From contig NZ_CP010311.1 of the NCBI RefSeq assembly GCF_000827125.1, forward strand, positions 2,294,001 to 2,358,000: a stretch of DNA of 64,000 nt, written 5' to 3'. Below, piece by piece: positions 44,300 through 53,168 of the stretch. The notes beneath the pieces were generated by a model. It had not been told where the DNA came from, made no database searches, and was given only the letters and a program-made list of their open reading frames with translations. Source of the DNA: Geoalkalibacter subterraneus. GTDB taxonomy: Bacteria; Desulfobacterota; Desulfuromonadia; Desulfuromonadales; Geoalkalibacteraceae. A program made the translations under genes and the position numbers. How positions within the stretch are numbered: position 1 is the first letter of the stretch; each line of letters opens with the position of its first letter.

Positions 44300-45337
44300 T
44301 CAAGGAAACAGGGCGAGTTGCGTGAGCCCGAGCGACTCCTCAAATCCCAGCATCAGATTCATATTCTGAACCGCCTGGCCGGCCGCTCCCTTGACCAGAT
44401 TGTCAATGGCTGCAACTACAATGACCCGATTCGTACGTGCATCAAACATAAGATTGATATCGCAGAAATTACTGCCGCGAACATTGGAAACATTGGGCCA
44501 GGAGCCCTGCGGCAAAAGCCTGACAAAACGTTCGGACGCATAAGTCTGCTGGTAAAGCGAGCGCAGTGATGTGGTATCGACATCACCAAGCGCGAGAGCA
44601 TAGCAGGTCGAAAGAATACCCCGGTTGATCGGCAGCAGGTGCGGCGTGAAAGTCAAACGGACGTCCTCTCCCGCAACCGCACTCAGCGTCTGCTCTATTT
44701 CTGGAGTATGCCGATGAGCGCCAACCCCATACGGCTTGAACCCTTCGTTGACTTCACAGAACAGGCTGCCCACCTTGGCTGCACGCCCGGCGCCGCTGGT
44801 GCCGGATTTGCAGTCGGCAACGAGAGTCCGGTGGTCGATCAGCTTTTCACGCAGAAGGGGACTCAGCGCAAGGGCGACGCTGGTCGGATAGCAGCCCGGG
44901 TTCGCCACCAGACGCGCAGAACGCACCTGGTCCCGGTTCAGTTCAGGCAATCCGTAAACTGCCTCCGGCAGCAGATCGGCACTTGTATGCTCCTGATACC
45001 AACGCCTGTAGACATCCACATCACGCAGACGGTAGTCCGCCGACAGGTCAACGACGCGGCTGCCATATTCAAGAAGCCCAGGCACTACTTCCATGGCGGC
45101 CTGATGAGGGAGCGCGGTAAAGACGATATCTGATTCTTTCGCCGGCCGGGCCGGGTCGCCCCCCTCACAGACCAGGTCGATTTCGCGAAACAGTGAAGGG
45201 AACAGCGAGGCCATCTCTTCCCCGGCGTTCTGACGCGCCGTCACGCAGGCAATTTCCACTTCGGGATGCGCATGAAGCAGGCGCACGAGTTCGACGCCTG
45301 TATATCCACTGGCTCCCATGACAGAAACTTTCACCAT
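44300..45337 (-). CDS. argC: N-acetyl-gamma-glutamyl-phosphate reductase
   Basis: A 345-aa NADP-dependent reductase, third step of arginine synthesis. The Rossmann motif [16 protein letters not shown] is at the N-terminus and the catalytic cysteine is in [29 protein letters not shown] and the late [18 protein letters not shown] fit the family. It is the third gene of the rplM-rpsI-argC arrangement, but a terminator at 45414-45444 lies in between, so its expression may be partly separate. Confidence 0.96.
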   Translation of the reverse strand: MVKVSVMGASGYTGVELVRLLHAHPEVEIACVTARQNAGEEMASLFPSLFREIDLVCEGGDPARPAKESDIVFTALPHQAAMEVVPGLLEYGSRVVDLSADYRLRDVDVYRRWYQEHTSADLLPEAVYGLPELNRDQVRSARLVANPGCYPTSVALALSPLLREKLIDHRTLVADCKSGTSGAGRAAKVGSLFCEVNEGFKPYGVGAHRHTPEIEQTLSAVAGEDVRLTFTPHLLPINRGILSTCYALALGDVDTTSLRSLYQQTYASERFVRLLPQGSWPNVSNVRGSNFCDINLMFDARTNRVIVVAAIDNLVKGAAGQAVQNMNLMLGFEESLGLTQLALFP

Positions 45338-45413
45338 GACCCACCTCCGTGAATTGAGCAGAAAAAGCGTCTGCGGACTCCTCCTGCTCTTTTCAGTGTC
45401 CCATACAGCCTAT

Positions 45414-45444
45414 AAAAGAAAAGGGAACCCATAGGGCTCCCTTT
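45414..45444 (-). terminator. Terminator after rpsI
   Basis: On the minus strand AAAGGGAGCCC pairs with GGGTTCCCTTT (45444-45420, loop TAT, one G-U pair) and is followed by TCTTTTA. It separates ribosomal protein genes from argC. Confidence 0.8.
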
Positions 45445-45468
45445 GAAAAAACGGATCGAAAACGGTGA

Positions 45469-45861
45469 TCAACGTTTGGAGAACTGGAAGCTCCGCCGCG
45501 CACCACGCTGACCGTATTTCTTACGCTCCTTGACGCGACTGTCACGGGTAATGAACCCGGCTTTCTTCAGCACGCCGCGCAACTCGGAGTCGACCTCGAG
45601 CAACGCTTTCGTAATGCCGTGCTTGATGGCACCGGCCTGACCGGAAGGTCCGCCGCCCCTGACGTTGACATGAATATCGAACTGGCCGACATGGCTGGTC
45701 AACTCGAGAGGCTGCATGACAACCATCTTGGAGGTCTCGCGCCCGAAATACTCATCAAGGCTGCGATTATTAACAAAGATCTTGCCGTCACCCGGCAGCA
45801 TACGCACCCGGGCCACGGAAGTTTTTCTCTTACCGGTAGCGGTAAACATTTCCTGAGCCAT
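45469..45861 (-). CDS. rpsI: 30S ribosomal protein S9
   Basis: A 130-aa S9. The N-terminus [26 protein letters not shown], the middle [19 protein letters not shown] and the C-terminal tail [17 protein letters not shown], which reaches the P-site tRNA, are all typical. It follows rplM by 18 nt. Confidence 0.98.
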   Translation of the reverse strand: MAQEMFTATGKRKTSVARVRMLPGDGKIFVNNRSLDEYFGRETSKMVVMQPLELTSHVGQFDIHVNVRGGGPSGQAGAIKHGITKALLEVDSELRGVLKKAGFITRDSRVKERKKYGQRGARRSFQFSKR

Positions 45862-45879
45862 TCATCTATCTCCTGGATC

Positions 45880-46308
45880 CTAAAAAGTCAATTCCTTGGG
45901 CTGCTGAGCCTGGTGGGGATGTTCCGAACCGGTGTAGACTTTGAGCTTGCGAAACATCTGACGACCGAGCTTGTTTTTGGGCAACATGCCTTTGACCGCC
46001 TTTTTGATCAGCTCTTCCGGCTTGGACGCCAGCAGCTTTTCGGCATTGATTTCCTTGATCCCACCGGTATAGCCGGAGTGACGGTAATACATCTTGTCAG
46101 CCAGCTTGTTTCCGGTCAAACGGATCTTGTCGGCATTGAGGACAATGACAAAATCTCCGGTATCGACACTGGGGGAAAAGGTTGCCTTGTGCTTGCCTCG
46201 AAGCACTCGGGCCACCTCGGTTGCAGCGCGGCCGAGAACCTTGTCCTCGACGTCGACTACGAACCACTTCTTGTCTTTCTGGGCGTTTGAACCGATCTGG
46301 GTGCTCAT
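45880..46308 (-). CDS. rplM: 50S ribosomal protein L13
   Basis: A 142-aa L13. [32 protein letters not shown] at the N-terminus, then [14 protein letters not shown] and [30 protein letters not shown] near the end, match the family. It is transcribed from a near-consensus promoter about 60-85 nt upstream and followed by rpsI. Confidence 0.98.
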   Translation of the reverse strand: MSTQIGSNAQKDKKWFVVDVEDKVLGRAATEVARVLRGKHKATFSPSVDTGDFVIVLNADKIRLTGNKLADKMYYRHSGYTGGIKEINAEKLLASKPEELIKKAVKGMLPKNKLGRQMFRKLKVYTGSEHPHQAQQPKELTF

Positions 46309-46364
46309 GGGAATCCTCTCTATACGTTCATCTGTGATTATGTACGGGGCTCACAGAAGTTGAG

Positions 46365-46393
46365 AAAGTAGCCGAAAGAGGCGGTCATGTCAA
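46365..46393 (-). promoter_or_regulatory. Predicted strong sigma-70 promoter of rplM-rpsI
   Basis: Minus-strand TTGACA (46393-46388), 17-nt spacer, TACTTT (46370-46365). A perfect -35 box upstream of ribosomal protein genes is expected for high expression. Confidence 0.65.
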
Positions 46394-46437
46394 GACAATT
46401 TCAAGGGAAATTTCAGAAATCCGGAGAAAAGATCCGG

Positions 46438-46893
46438 TCAGAGAACCGAGGGCTTAACACTCAGAACCGGGCAGCTGGCCTGCTGCACCACACGTTCGGC
46501 GGTGCTGCCGATCAGAAGATGGGACAAGCCTGTGCGGCCATGAGTCCCGATCACGATGAGTTCAATGTTTTTCTGGTCGGCAAAGCGGCAGATTTCCTTG
46601 AAGGGGACACCGGTGACCGCATCAACCTCAACATGCAGATCCGGATAATCACTGCGCAGGCGCTCGGCCTCGCGTTCAAGTTGATCCCGGGCTTCATCTA
46701 GCTTCTTCTGCTGTTCCTCCCGCAGGCTGCCTGCCATCTGGGTAAAGGATTCAAATTCGCCGTCCAGATGAACATAAAGGAGATAATAGCTGGGATCGAA
46801 ATAGTCGCTCAACCCTGCCGCAAAATTAAGAGTTTCCAGACTGTACCTGGAGAAATCGATGGGAACGAGAATTCTCAATGGCTTTTTCATCAC
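46438..46893 (-). CDS. Universal stress protein UspA family
   Basis: A 151-aa single-domain USP. It opens RILVPIDFSRYSLETLNFA and carries the ATP-binding motif G-2x-G-9x-G(S/T) as GTHGRTGLSHLLIGSTAERV near residues 119-138. Such proteins bind ATP or AMP and accumulate in stress. It is the last gene of the leuB-asd-ecfT-truA run and its function in this cluster is not apparent. Confidence 0.93.
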   Translation of the reverse strand: MMKKPLRILVPIDFSRYSLETLNFAAGLSDYFDPSYYLLYVHLDGEFESFTQMAGSLREEQQKKLDEARDQLEREAERLRSDYPDLHVEVDAVTGVPFKEICRFADQKNIELIVIGTHGRTGLSHLLIGSTAERVVQQASCPVLSVKPSVL

Positions 46894-46977
46894 CCTGCCC
46901 CGTAAGAAAAGATGCCTGTGACTGACTATACCCGCCCCGGAGCATTTTGCAACAATTCCGGAACGCCGGGGACAACC

Positions 46978-47733
46978 CTACGACGACTGCCTTTCATCGT
47001 ACCAGACTTCCATCAGGCACAATCCATGAGCCGGGGCTGTGGGACCTGCTTTTCCCCCATGTGCCCCCCGGAGCAGTCGATCAAACTCAGCCAACGAAAC
47101 TTTCTCTCTGGCCACGGCGACAAGCGTCCCTGCCATCATACGCACCATGTTGCGTAAAAAACCCTCCCCTTTGACATCAATATGCAAAAAAGGAGGTTCT
47201 TCCAATAGATCCACAGAGTAGATTTCCCTCACGGTGGTCCGGGCCCCACACCCGGCGCCCCTGAAGGCGCGAAAATCATGTTGTCCCACGAACTTTCCCG
47301 CAGCGCAGCGCATACGCCCCGTATCCAGTTCGGATCTCAGATGCCAGCTGAACCGCCGCGCCAGAGGCGAGCGCACAGGAGAGAGATAAAGAGTGTAACG
47401 ATACCATTTACCCCGAGCATCAAAACGGGAATGAAAATCCTCATGAACGATGTGGGCTTCACGCACCGCGATATCCACGGGAAGAAGCCGGTTCAGACCT
47501 TCGCGGTAGGCGCGCATCGGCAATGATCGCGAAGTACGGAAGTTCGCCACCATTCCCCGGGCATGCACGCCGGCATCGGTTCGTCCGGATGAGATAAGCC
47601 GAACGGGCTCTCCCAGAAGTTCCCATAATTTCTCTTCAAGAATCTGCTGTACGGACAGTCCATTGGCCTGCACCTGCCATCCGACATAGTTGGTACCGTC
47701 ATATTCGATGAGCAAACGGATATTGGAGGTCAC
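46978..47733 (-). CDS. truA: tRNA pseudouridine synthase A
   Basis: A 251-aa TruA that modifies U38-40 in tRNA anticodon arms. IRLLIEYDGTNYVGWQ opens the protein, and the catalytic aspartate is in SSGRTDAGVHARGMVANF. FLRNMVRMMAGTLVAVA is the late signature. The start is GTG at 47733, overlapping the ecfT stop by 4 nt (GTGA); the longer open frame to 47829 would overlap ecfT and lacks a TruA-like start. The two genes are translationally coupled. Confidence 0.95.
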   Translation of the reverse strand: MTSNIRLLIEYDGTNYVGWQVQANGLSVQQILEEKLWELLGEPVRLISSGRTDAGVHARGMVANFRTSRSLPMRAYREGLNRLLPVDIAVREAHIVHEDFHSRFDARGKWYRYTLYLSPVRSPLARRFSWHLRSELDTGRMRCAAGKFVGQHDFRAFRGAGCGARTTVREIYSVDLLEEPPFLHIDVKGEGFLRNMVRMMAGTLVAVAREKVSLAEFDRLLRGAHGGKAGPTAPAHGLCLMEVWYDERQSS

Positions 47734-48509
47734 CGCCACAGCCAAAGGACTCCCACTACGCCAAAAACTCCGCAAGAGACAACAATCTGCACGAACACAG
47801 GCAAAGGTTTGAGCTTCACGGCAGGGCAAGGAGATTGAACAGATTCGCCCCGAGCCATCTGCAGCGCCCAGGTGTCGGCATGGTCGCAGAGGCGAAAAAG
47901 CAGGGTCGAGAGAAGATCACGCAATCCGTCCAACCGTTGCCTGAACCCGGCACTGGCGAGCGCCCTTGCCCGTGGTACCAGCGCGTTCAACTCCTGTCGC
48001 AGAAGAGGAAGAAAATTCAAAATCAAAAGGAAAAATGCGCCCCAGCGTTCAACAGGAATCCCGAATCGTGCCAACGGACGCAGCAGGTCGACGCCTGCAC
48101 GAGCCAGGCACGAAGCATCTACCGTCAGAGACAGCAGAGAAGCCAGGCAGACAGCCAGGCACAGCCTCAATATCACAGTGAGGCCTGTTTTAAGCCCGTC
48201 TTGCGAAAGGAATTCAATCCCGAACAGGGTATGACCTGGGGTGAAAAGCAGATGGAGTACCAGAGTGAAGAGAAAAAACCAGCGGAAAAACCAGAGCCCG
48301 CGCCACCAGACCACCGGGGCAATCGCCGAGAGTGCCATGAGTGCGAGGGTCAGAGCTGCAAGAACGGAAAGCTGAACGAACCCTGGGGCACTGAACACCG
48401 CAGCGATCAGGACCGAAACCATAACCAGTTTCAAACGGGAATCCAGCCGGTGCATCAAGGAATCACCAGGGTGATATCGTCCTAAAGTCAGGTCGTCGAG
48501 AAAGGCCAT
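47730..48509 (-). CDS. ecfT: ECF transporter transmembrane component EcfT/CbiQ
   Basis: A 259-aa membrane protein with five to six predicted helices. The N-terminus MAFLDDLTLGRYHPGDSLMHRLDSRLKLVMVSVLIAAVF is typical of EcfT (short DPR-like start, then LD-P-K segment). The cytoplasmic coupling helices carrying the A-R-G type motif (ALVPRARALASAG) lie in the second half. EcfT links ATPases to a substrate-binding S component, but neither an S component nor EcfA ATPases are encoded nearby, so the vitamin or metal moved is unknown. Confidence 0.88.
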   Translation of the reverse strand: MAFLDDLTLGRYHPGDSLMHRLDSRLKLVMVSVLIAAVFSAPGFVQLSVLAALTLALMALSAIAPVVWWRGLWFFRWFFLFTLVLHLLFTPGHTLFGIEFLSQDGLKTGLTVILRLCLAVCLASLLSLTVDASCLARAGVDLLRPLARFGIPVERWGAFFLLILNFLPLLRQELNALVPRARALASAGFRQRLDGLRDLLSTLLFRLCDHADTWALQMARGESVQSPCPAVKLKPLPVFVQIVVSCGVFGVVGVLWLWR

Positions 48510-48589
48510 AAAGTAGACCGGCAGAAGAAAAGGCGTACGACAGACCAGCGCTCATGAATCATCACAAACTGGGATAAGTGATATCCGGC

Positions 48590-49630
48590 TTAATTCTTCG
48601 TCGCTGTGAAGGCGGGATGACGGCCAATTATCTCGGCAATTTTTACCGCATTGGCGGCATCCCCACTGCGCAGGTTGTCCGAGACGGCCCATAACTGCAG
48701 CGTATTCGACATGCCGGGCTCCTGGCGGATACGCCCGACCATCACCTCGTCCCGCCCGGCAGCATCCAGAACGGAAGGTTCGCAGTCGGCAGCAGCGGCT
48801 TCGTCGACCAGCTCAATGCCGGATTGACAGGACAGAACCTCACGCACTTCCTCCAGACTGATCGGCTCAGCGGTCTGCACATAAACAGACATTCCCTGAC
48901 CGTAAAAAACAGGCATCTGGACCACCGTGGCCGACAACCCGAGAGCGGCAGCTCCCATGATTCTGCGCACACCTTGGATCAAAGAGAATTCATCATCGGA
49001 GGCGCCCTGTTTCTCAGCCGAAGGTTGTTGGGCAAAGCAATCGAAGGCCACGGGACGACAAAACGCCTCAGGCTCAACGGGGCGACCGTTGAGAAGCTCG
49101 CCGCTTTGCTTTCGCAGCACGTCGATCCCCTTCCTTCCGGCACTTGAAACAGAAAGAAACGCGGTCACCACGACTCGCTCAATAGTGCCGCATTGCCTTA
49201 AGGGTTCCAGCAGCAAGGCGGTCTGAACAGCCAGACTTGACGGGCAGGCGATGATCCCGCGGGACGGGAGACTCTCCAGAGCAGCGGCATTGATCTCGGG
49301 GACAACCAGCGGGATCTCCGTTTCCTCTTCCCAGGCTCCGGTGACATCGATACCAATGGCTCCCCGGGCAGCCGCAACGGGCGCATAGTGAGCGCTGACT
49401 TCGCGGGAGCCACAGAAAAAGACCAGATCCGCTCCTTCAAAGGTCGCTTCCGAAACCTCTTCCACCAGGATGGATTCTCCCCGGAACTCAAGTGGTTCCC
49501 CGAGAGAATCAACCGAAGCCGCAAGACGCAGTTGACCCGTCGGAAAATCGCGCTCGGCGAGAAGGTGGAGAATTTCACGCCCTACGGCGCCGGTCGCGCC
49601 GACCAGGACGATGTTCAGAGGATCGGACAT
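48590..49630 (-). CDS. asd: Aspartate-semialdehyde dehydrogenase
   Basis: A 346-aa enzyme at the branch point of lysine, threonine, methionine and diaminopimelate synthesis. NIVLVGATGAVGREILHLL is the Rossmann motif, and the catalytic cysteine lies in the GIIACPSSLAVQTALLL segment, where C-P-S-S replaces the usual C-N/S pattern; the later VSSAGRKGIDVL and QPSAEKQGASDDE match the family. The ATG at 49630 follows AAGGAG; the longer frame reaches 49858 without a site. It lies directly after leuB, a common pairing. Confidence 0.94.
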   Translation of the reverse strand: MSDPLNIVLVGATGAVGREILHLLAERDFPTGQLRLAASVDSLGEPLEFRGESILVEEVSEATFEGADLVFFCGSREVSAHYAPVAAARGAIGIDVTGAWEEETEIPLVVPEINAAALESLPSRGIIACPSSLAVQTALLLEPLRQCGTIERVVVTAFLSVSSAGRKGIDVLRKQSGELLNGRPVEPEAFCRPVAFDCFAQQPSAEKQGASDDEFSLIQGVRRIMGAAALGLSATVVQMPVFYGQGMSVYVQTAEPISLEEVREVLSCQSGIELVDEAAAADCEPSVLDAAGRDEVMVGRIRQEPGMSNTLQLWAVSDNLRSGDAANAVKIAEIIGRHPAFTATKN

Positions 49631-49706
49631 ACGGATGGTTCTCCTTCGTGTGCGGGAAAAAGTCAGGGTACCGGACCCTGTTCTCAGGGCCCGGCTGATG
49701 CAGAGA

Positions 49707-50795
49707 TCAGATGGCAGCCACAATCGCGTCGCCCATCTCCCGGGTGTTGATCTTTCTCTCCCCCGGTTGATTCTGGAAAATGTCGCCGGTGCGCAGCCCC
49801 TGGTCAAGTACCCTCTCGACAGCCGTGTCAATGGCGTCGGCCGCAGCAACCATTGCAAAAGAATGGCGCAGCATCATGGAGGCGGACAGGATCTGCGCGA
49901 TGGGATTGGCGATCCCCTGCCCGGCGATGTCGGGAGCACTTCCGCCGGAAGGCTCGTACATGCCGAAACTGCCTTCCGCAAGGGAGGCGGAGGGCAGCAT
50001 TCCGAGGGAGCCGGTCAGCATGGCCGCTTCATCCGAGAGGATATCGCCGAACATGTTTTCGCACAGCAGGACATCGAACTGCTTGGGCCAGCGCACCAGC
50101 TGCATAGCGGCGTTATCCACATACATGTGGCTCAGCGCGACATCCGGATACTGCCGGGCAACCTTCTCGACAACTTCACGCCACAGAACCGAGGTGGAAA
50201 GGACATTGGCCTTGTCGATGGAGCACAGGCGCCTGTCGCGTTTCTGCGCGGCCTTGAATGCAACATGGGCGATTCTCTCGATTTCGGGGACAGTGTAGCG
50301 CATGGTGTCGACACCGACCCGCTCGTCTCCCTCTCCTTCGATCCCTTTGGGCTGGGAGAAATAAATACCGCCGGTCAACTCACGCACGACGAGAACATTG
50401 AATCCACCTTCGATCACTTCCTGCTTCAAGCTGGAGGCACCGGTCAGAGCCGGAAAAATGATCGCCGGGCGCAGATTGGCATAAAGACCGAAGATCTTGC
50501 GCAGCGGCAGCAGAGCACCACGCTCGGGCTGCTCGTCGGGGGGCAGACTTTCCCATTTGGGGCCACCCACCGAACCGAACAGAATCGCGTCGGAGTCCTT
50601 GCAGATATCGATCGTTGTCTCCGGCAGCGCCTTGCCCTCCTTGTCGATGGCAATACCGCCGACGTTGGCAAAGGTGCGCTGAAAACTGACATCGAATTTC
50701 TGCTCAACCACATCCAGAACCCGCAGGGCTTCGGCCATCACTTCAGGGCCGATGCCGTCTCCGGGAAGAACCGCAACCTTAAAGGTTTTCGCCAT
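49707..50795 (-). CDS. leuB: 3-isopropylmalate dehydrogenase
   Basis: A 362-aa NAD-dependent dehydrogenase in leucine synthesis. [22 protein letters not shown] starts the protein; the [14 protein letters not shown] segment and [16 protein letters not shown] hold substrate and metal residues, and [15 protein letters not shown] is near the end. The ATG at 50795 sits behind AAGGAG. The ribosome-binding site is part of the direct repeat that flanks mobile element A, which lies immediately upstream. The 36-codon 5' extension of the open frame comes from that element and is not protein. Confidence 0.96.
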   Translation of the reverse strand: MAKTFKVAVLPGDGIGPEVMAEALRVLDVVEQKFDVSFQRTFANVGGIAIDKEGKALPETTIDICKDSDAILFGSVGGPKWESLPPDEQPERGALLPLRKIFGLYANLRPAIIFPALTGASSLKQEVIEGGFNVLVVRELTGGIYFSQPKGIEGEGDERVGVDTMRYTVPEIERIAHVAFKAAQKRDRRLCSIDKANVLSTSVLWREVVEKVARQYPDVALSHMYVDNAAMQLVRWPKQFDVLLCENMFGDILSDEAAMLTGSLGMLPSASLAEGSFGMYEPSGGSAPDIAGQGIANPIAQILSASMMLRHSFAMVAAADAIDTAVERVLDQGLRTGDIFQNQPGERKINTREMGDAIVAAI

Positions 50796-50808
50796 GATGC
50801 TCTCCTTG

Positions 50809-50962
50809 ATGGCGTCGCAAAAACTCACCAACTGCTGCGTTGCTGCAATTGCTCTCGCTGCTTCAACGTACCTAAGTACGCCTCATTGCTCGACAATCGC
50901 GTGCCTTGCATTTGGCGCTTTTTGCTTAGCCCATCGACATTGATGCTTTTTTGCGAAAGCAT
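50809..50962 (+). repeat. MITE-like element, copy A (upstream of leuB)
   Basis: A 154-bp non-coding element at about 97% identity to copy B (54891-55043), in the opposite orientation; I count three substitutions and one 1-nt indel. Its ends are imperfect inverted repeats (ATGGCGTCGCAAAAA at the left, ATGCTTTCGCAAAAA read inward from the right, 12 of 15 identical). It is flanked by the direct repeat CTCTCCTTGA at 50800-50809 and 50963-50972. The left repeat contains the leuB ribosome-binding site (AAGGAG on the minus strand). It has no transposase, as expected for a miniature element. Confidence 0.85.
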
Positions 50963-50998
50963 CTCTCCTTGAATCAAAAATTCAGATCCGATCCCGCC

Positions 50999-51529
50999 TC
51001 AGTAGCGGGAATCGGCAAATTCCACCCAGCCGCCGGCTTCCACCAGCGCCTTGTCAAAAGCACTGATCTCGAAGGAGCAGACCTCTTCGCGGCCGCCGGA
51101 TCGTGCAATCACTTTTTGCGCGTCGAGATCGACAGCGATATCGACATCGCCGTCCTTATCCAGGGCAAACAGACGGTCAAGATCCTGCCGGGGCAACTCA
51201 ATGGCGAGCATCCCCCCATTGAACATGTTCTGGCGGAAAATGCGCGCATAGCTTTCGGCAATAATCGTATGGATTGCGTTGACCTCAAAAACCCAGGGAG
51301 CATGCTCGCGGGAAGATCCGCAGCCGAAATTTTCACGGGTCACCACCACCCGGGCCCGCTTGAGCTCGTCGCCCTTCGGGTCGAATCCTTCCAGTTTAAG
51401 ATCTTCCAGGATATACGGCTCGAGCGCTTCCTTGGTCACCTCGGTCAGATACTTGGCCGGGATAATTTCATCGGTATTGATATCGGACCGGTCGAGAAAG
51501 ATCGCGGGTCCGCCAAATGTTTTTTTCAT
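50999..51529 (-). CDS. leuD: 3-isopropylmalate dehydratase, small subunit
   Basis: A 176-aa small subunit that completes the isomerisation of 2- to 3-isopropylmalate with LeuC. FLDRSDINTDEIIPAKYLTEV, the swivel-domain motif ENFGCGSSREHAPWVF and FRQNMFNGGMLAIELP are all intact. The ATG at 51529 has AAGGAG 10 nt upstream; the longer open frame to 51604 is an unlikely extension. It is 84 nt after leuC and ends about 35 nt before element A. Confidence 0.95.
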   Translation of the reverse strand: MKKTFGGPAIFLDRSDINTDEIIPAKYLTEVTKEALEPYILEDLKLEGFDPKGDELKRARVVVTRENFGCGSSREHAPWVFEVNAIHTIIAESYARIFRQNMFNGGMLAIELPRQDLDRLFALDKDGDVDIAVDLDAQKVIARSGGREEVCSFEISAFDKALVEAGGWVEFADSRY

Positions 51530-51613
51530 AATCTTATTGCTCCTTGTCACATTCGGGTCGAACGCAGCCGCGCCGCCCGCAGGCGGTCTGCCGGCGCATT
51601 TCAAGGGGCCGGA

Positions 51614-52894
51614 TCAGATCCGGCGGGCATCGGTGATCACTCCCTTGACCGCCGTAGCTGCCGCAGTGGAGGGACTCATCAGATGGACCATGCCGCCTTT
51701 GCCCATGCGTCCGTTGAAATTGCGGTTGCTGGTGGAGGCGCAGACCTCGCCTTCGGCCAACACACCGTTGCTCATCCCGAGACAGGCGCCGCAGGTGGGG
51801 TTGGTGACACAAAAGCCGGCATCCATGAAAACCTGGATGATCCCTTCGGCCAGGGCATCCTGGAAAATTTTCGGTGTCGCAGGCGAGACGATGCCGCGCA
51901 CCGTATCGGCCAGCTTGCGGCCCTTGAGAATTTCCGCCGCCACGCGCAGATCTTCGATCCGACCGTTGGTGCAGGTGCCGATATAGACCTGATCAACGGG
52001 AGTTCCTGCCATCTCTCCAACGCTTTTGACGCAGTCCGGCTTGTAGTCGAAGGTGACTTGAGGCTCAAGATCGCAGACGTCGAAATCAAGGACTTTCTCG
52101 TATTCGGCGTCCGCATCGGAATGCCAACGGGAAAAATCTTTCAGTGCGGCCTCTTTGTCCGGATAATCGCTGGAGATAAAGGGCCAGAGGTAGTTAACCG
52201 TCGTCATGTCGGGCAGACAGATGCCGCTGGTGCCCCCGGCTTCGATGGCCATGTTGCACAGGGTCATGCGGGCTTCCATGGACATGCCGTCGACAACCGA
52301 ACCCCGGAATTCAATGACGCGGTCGGTGGCCCCGTTGACGCCGAGCTGGCCGATGACGTAGAGAATGACGTCCTTGGCGTACACGCCCTGCGCCAAAGAG
52401 CCTTCAAGATTGACGCGAATTGTATTGGGCTTGCGGAAGGCACAGACTCCTTTGAGAATGCCGACTTCGAGGTCCGTGGTGCCGACGCCGGCGGCGAAGG
52501 CGCCGAAGGCCCCATGGGTACAGGTGTGGCTGTCACCCATGATCACGGTGAACCCGGGGCGGATGAATCCTTTTTCGGGGAACAGTGCGTGACAGACGCC
52601 ATTGCGGCCGACATCAAAAAAATCCTTGATCTCGTGGCGCCGGGCCCATTCGCGCAGCATCTTGCCCTGGGTGGCGGTTTTACTGTCCTTGGCCGGAGTC
52701 ACGTGATCGATCACCGCCTTGATGCAGTCGGGGTCGAACACCCGATCTTTGCCGCGCCACTGCAGATCGGCAATAGCAACCGGAGTGGTGATTTCGTGGC
52801 AAAGAACCCGATCGAGATCGAGAACGTAAGTCCCCGGGAACGGTTCATCCCGGAGATGGGTGGAAAAGATTTTTTCCGCGATCGTCTGTCCCAT
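51614..52894 (-). CDS. leuC: 3-isopropylmalate dehydratase, large subunit
   Basis: A 426-aa aconitase-superfamily 4Fe-4S enzyme. Cluster cysteines appear as YIGTCTNGRIEDL and NPTCGACLGM with the conserved CxxC, and MGDSHTCTHGAFGAF and STSNRNFNGRMGKG are signature segments. The length of about 420 puts it in the LeuC type found in archaea and Geobacter-like bacteria rather than the 465-aa E. coli type. The ATG at 52894 follows AAGAGGAG. leuD is downstream. Confidence 0.96.
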   Translation of the reverse strand: MGQTIAEKIFSTHLRDEPFPGTYVLDLDRVLCHEITTPVAIADLQWRGKDRVFDPDCIKAVIDHVTPAKDSKTATQGKMLREWARRHEIKDFFDVGRNGVCHALFPEKGFIRPGFTVIMGDSHTCTHGAFGAFAAGVGTTDLEVGILKGVCAFRKPNTIRVNLEGSLAQGVYAKDVILYVIGQLGVNGATDRVIEFRGSVVDGMSMEARMTLCNMAIEAGGTSGICLPDMTTVNYLWPFISSDYPDKEAALKDFSRWHSDADAEYEKVLDFDVCDLEPQVTFDYKPDCVKSVGEMAGTPVDQVYIGTCTNGRIEDLRVAAEILKGRKLADTVRGIVSPATPKIFQDALAEGIIQVFMDAGFCVTNPTCGACLGMSNGVLAEGEVCASTSNRNFNGRMGKGGMVHLMSPSTAAATAVKGVITDARRI

Positions 52895-52930
52895 ATCTTC
52901 TCCTCTTGGGGTATTTTTCAAAACGGGCGA

Positions 52931-52960
52931 AGTTTACCTCAACTCTTCCGCCTGGCGCAA
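52931..52960 (-). promoter_or_regulatory. Predicted promoter of leuC-leuD
   Basis: Minus-strand TTGCGC (52960-52955), 18-nt spacer, TAAACT (52936-52931). The -35 match is weak. It lies after the terminator at 52997-53017, which makes a separate leuCD promoter necessary if that terminator works. Confidence 0.35.
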
Positions 52961-52989
52961 CCTTTCAAGACCGCCATGGTGCGGTATGC

Positions 52990-53017
52990 GTAAAACGGGG
53001 CGGCAAAAAGCCGCCCC
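52990..53017 (-). terminator. Terminator between leuA and leuC
   Basis: GGGGCGGC (53004-52997 strand-wise) pairs perfectly with GCCGCCCC (53010-53017) around TTTTT, and on the minus strand is followed by GTTTTA. It lies about 150 nt after the leuA stop, so leuA appears transcriptionally separate from leuCD. Confidence 0.75.
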
Positions 53018-53050
53018 AGGCATTACTATATTTTTATCTAATCACCTCGC

Positions 53051-53129
53051 GGGGTCGGAACTTCCATGTCAAGGGTGTTTGGCGCCAGGGATGGCGAAAA
53101 GTGCCCCTTGTCATGGGAGTTCCAACCCC
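53051..53129. repeat. 79-bp imperfect palindrome downstream of leuA
   Basis: The arms GGGGTcGGAACTtCCATG and CATGGgAGTTCCaACCCC are complementary except for the bases shown in lower case. Inside, CAAGGG / CCCTTG and GGCGCCAGGGATGGCG extend the fold. No coding potential. It could be a repetitive extragenic palindrome or a stabilising 3' hairpin of leuA mRNA. Confidence 0.6.
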
Positions 53130-53168
53130 ATGCTGAACAGTTGCCTGTATTTTTGAATGCCGGTGAAA

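Noticed and set aside
50752-50943. 63-codon plus-strand frame upstream of leuB
   Set aside because: Made of element copy A plus antisense leuB sequence.
50951-52993. 680-codon plus-strand frame antisense to leuD and leuC
   Set aside because: Antisense shadow of two conserved aconitase-family genes.
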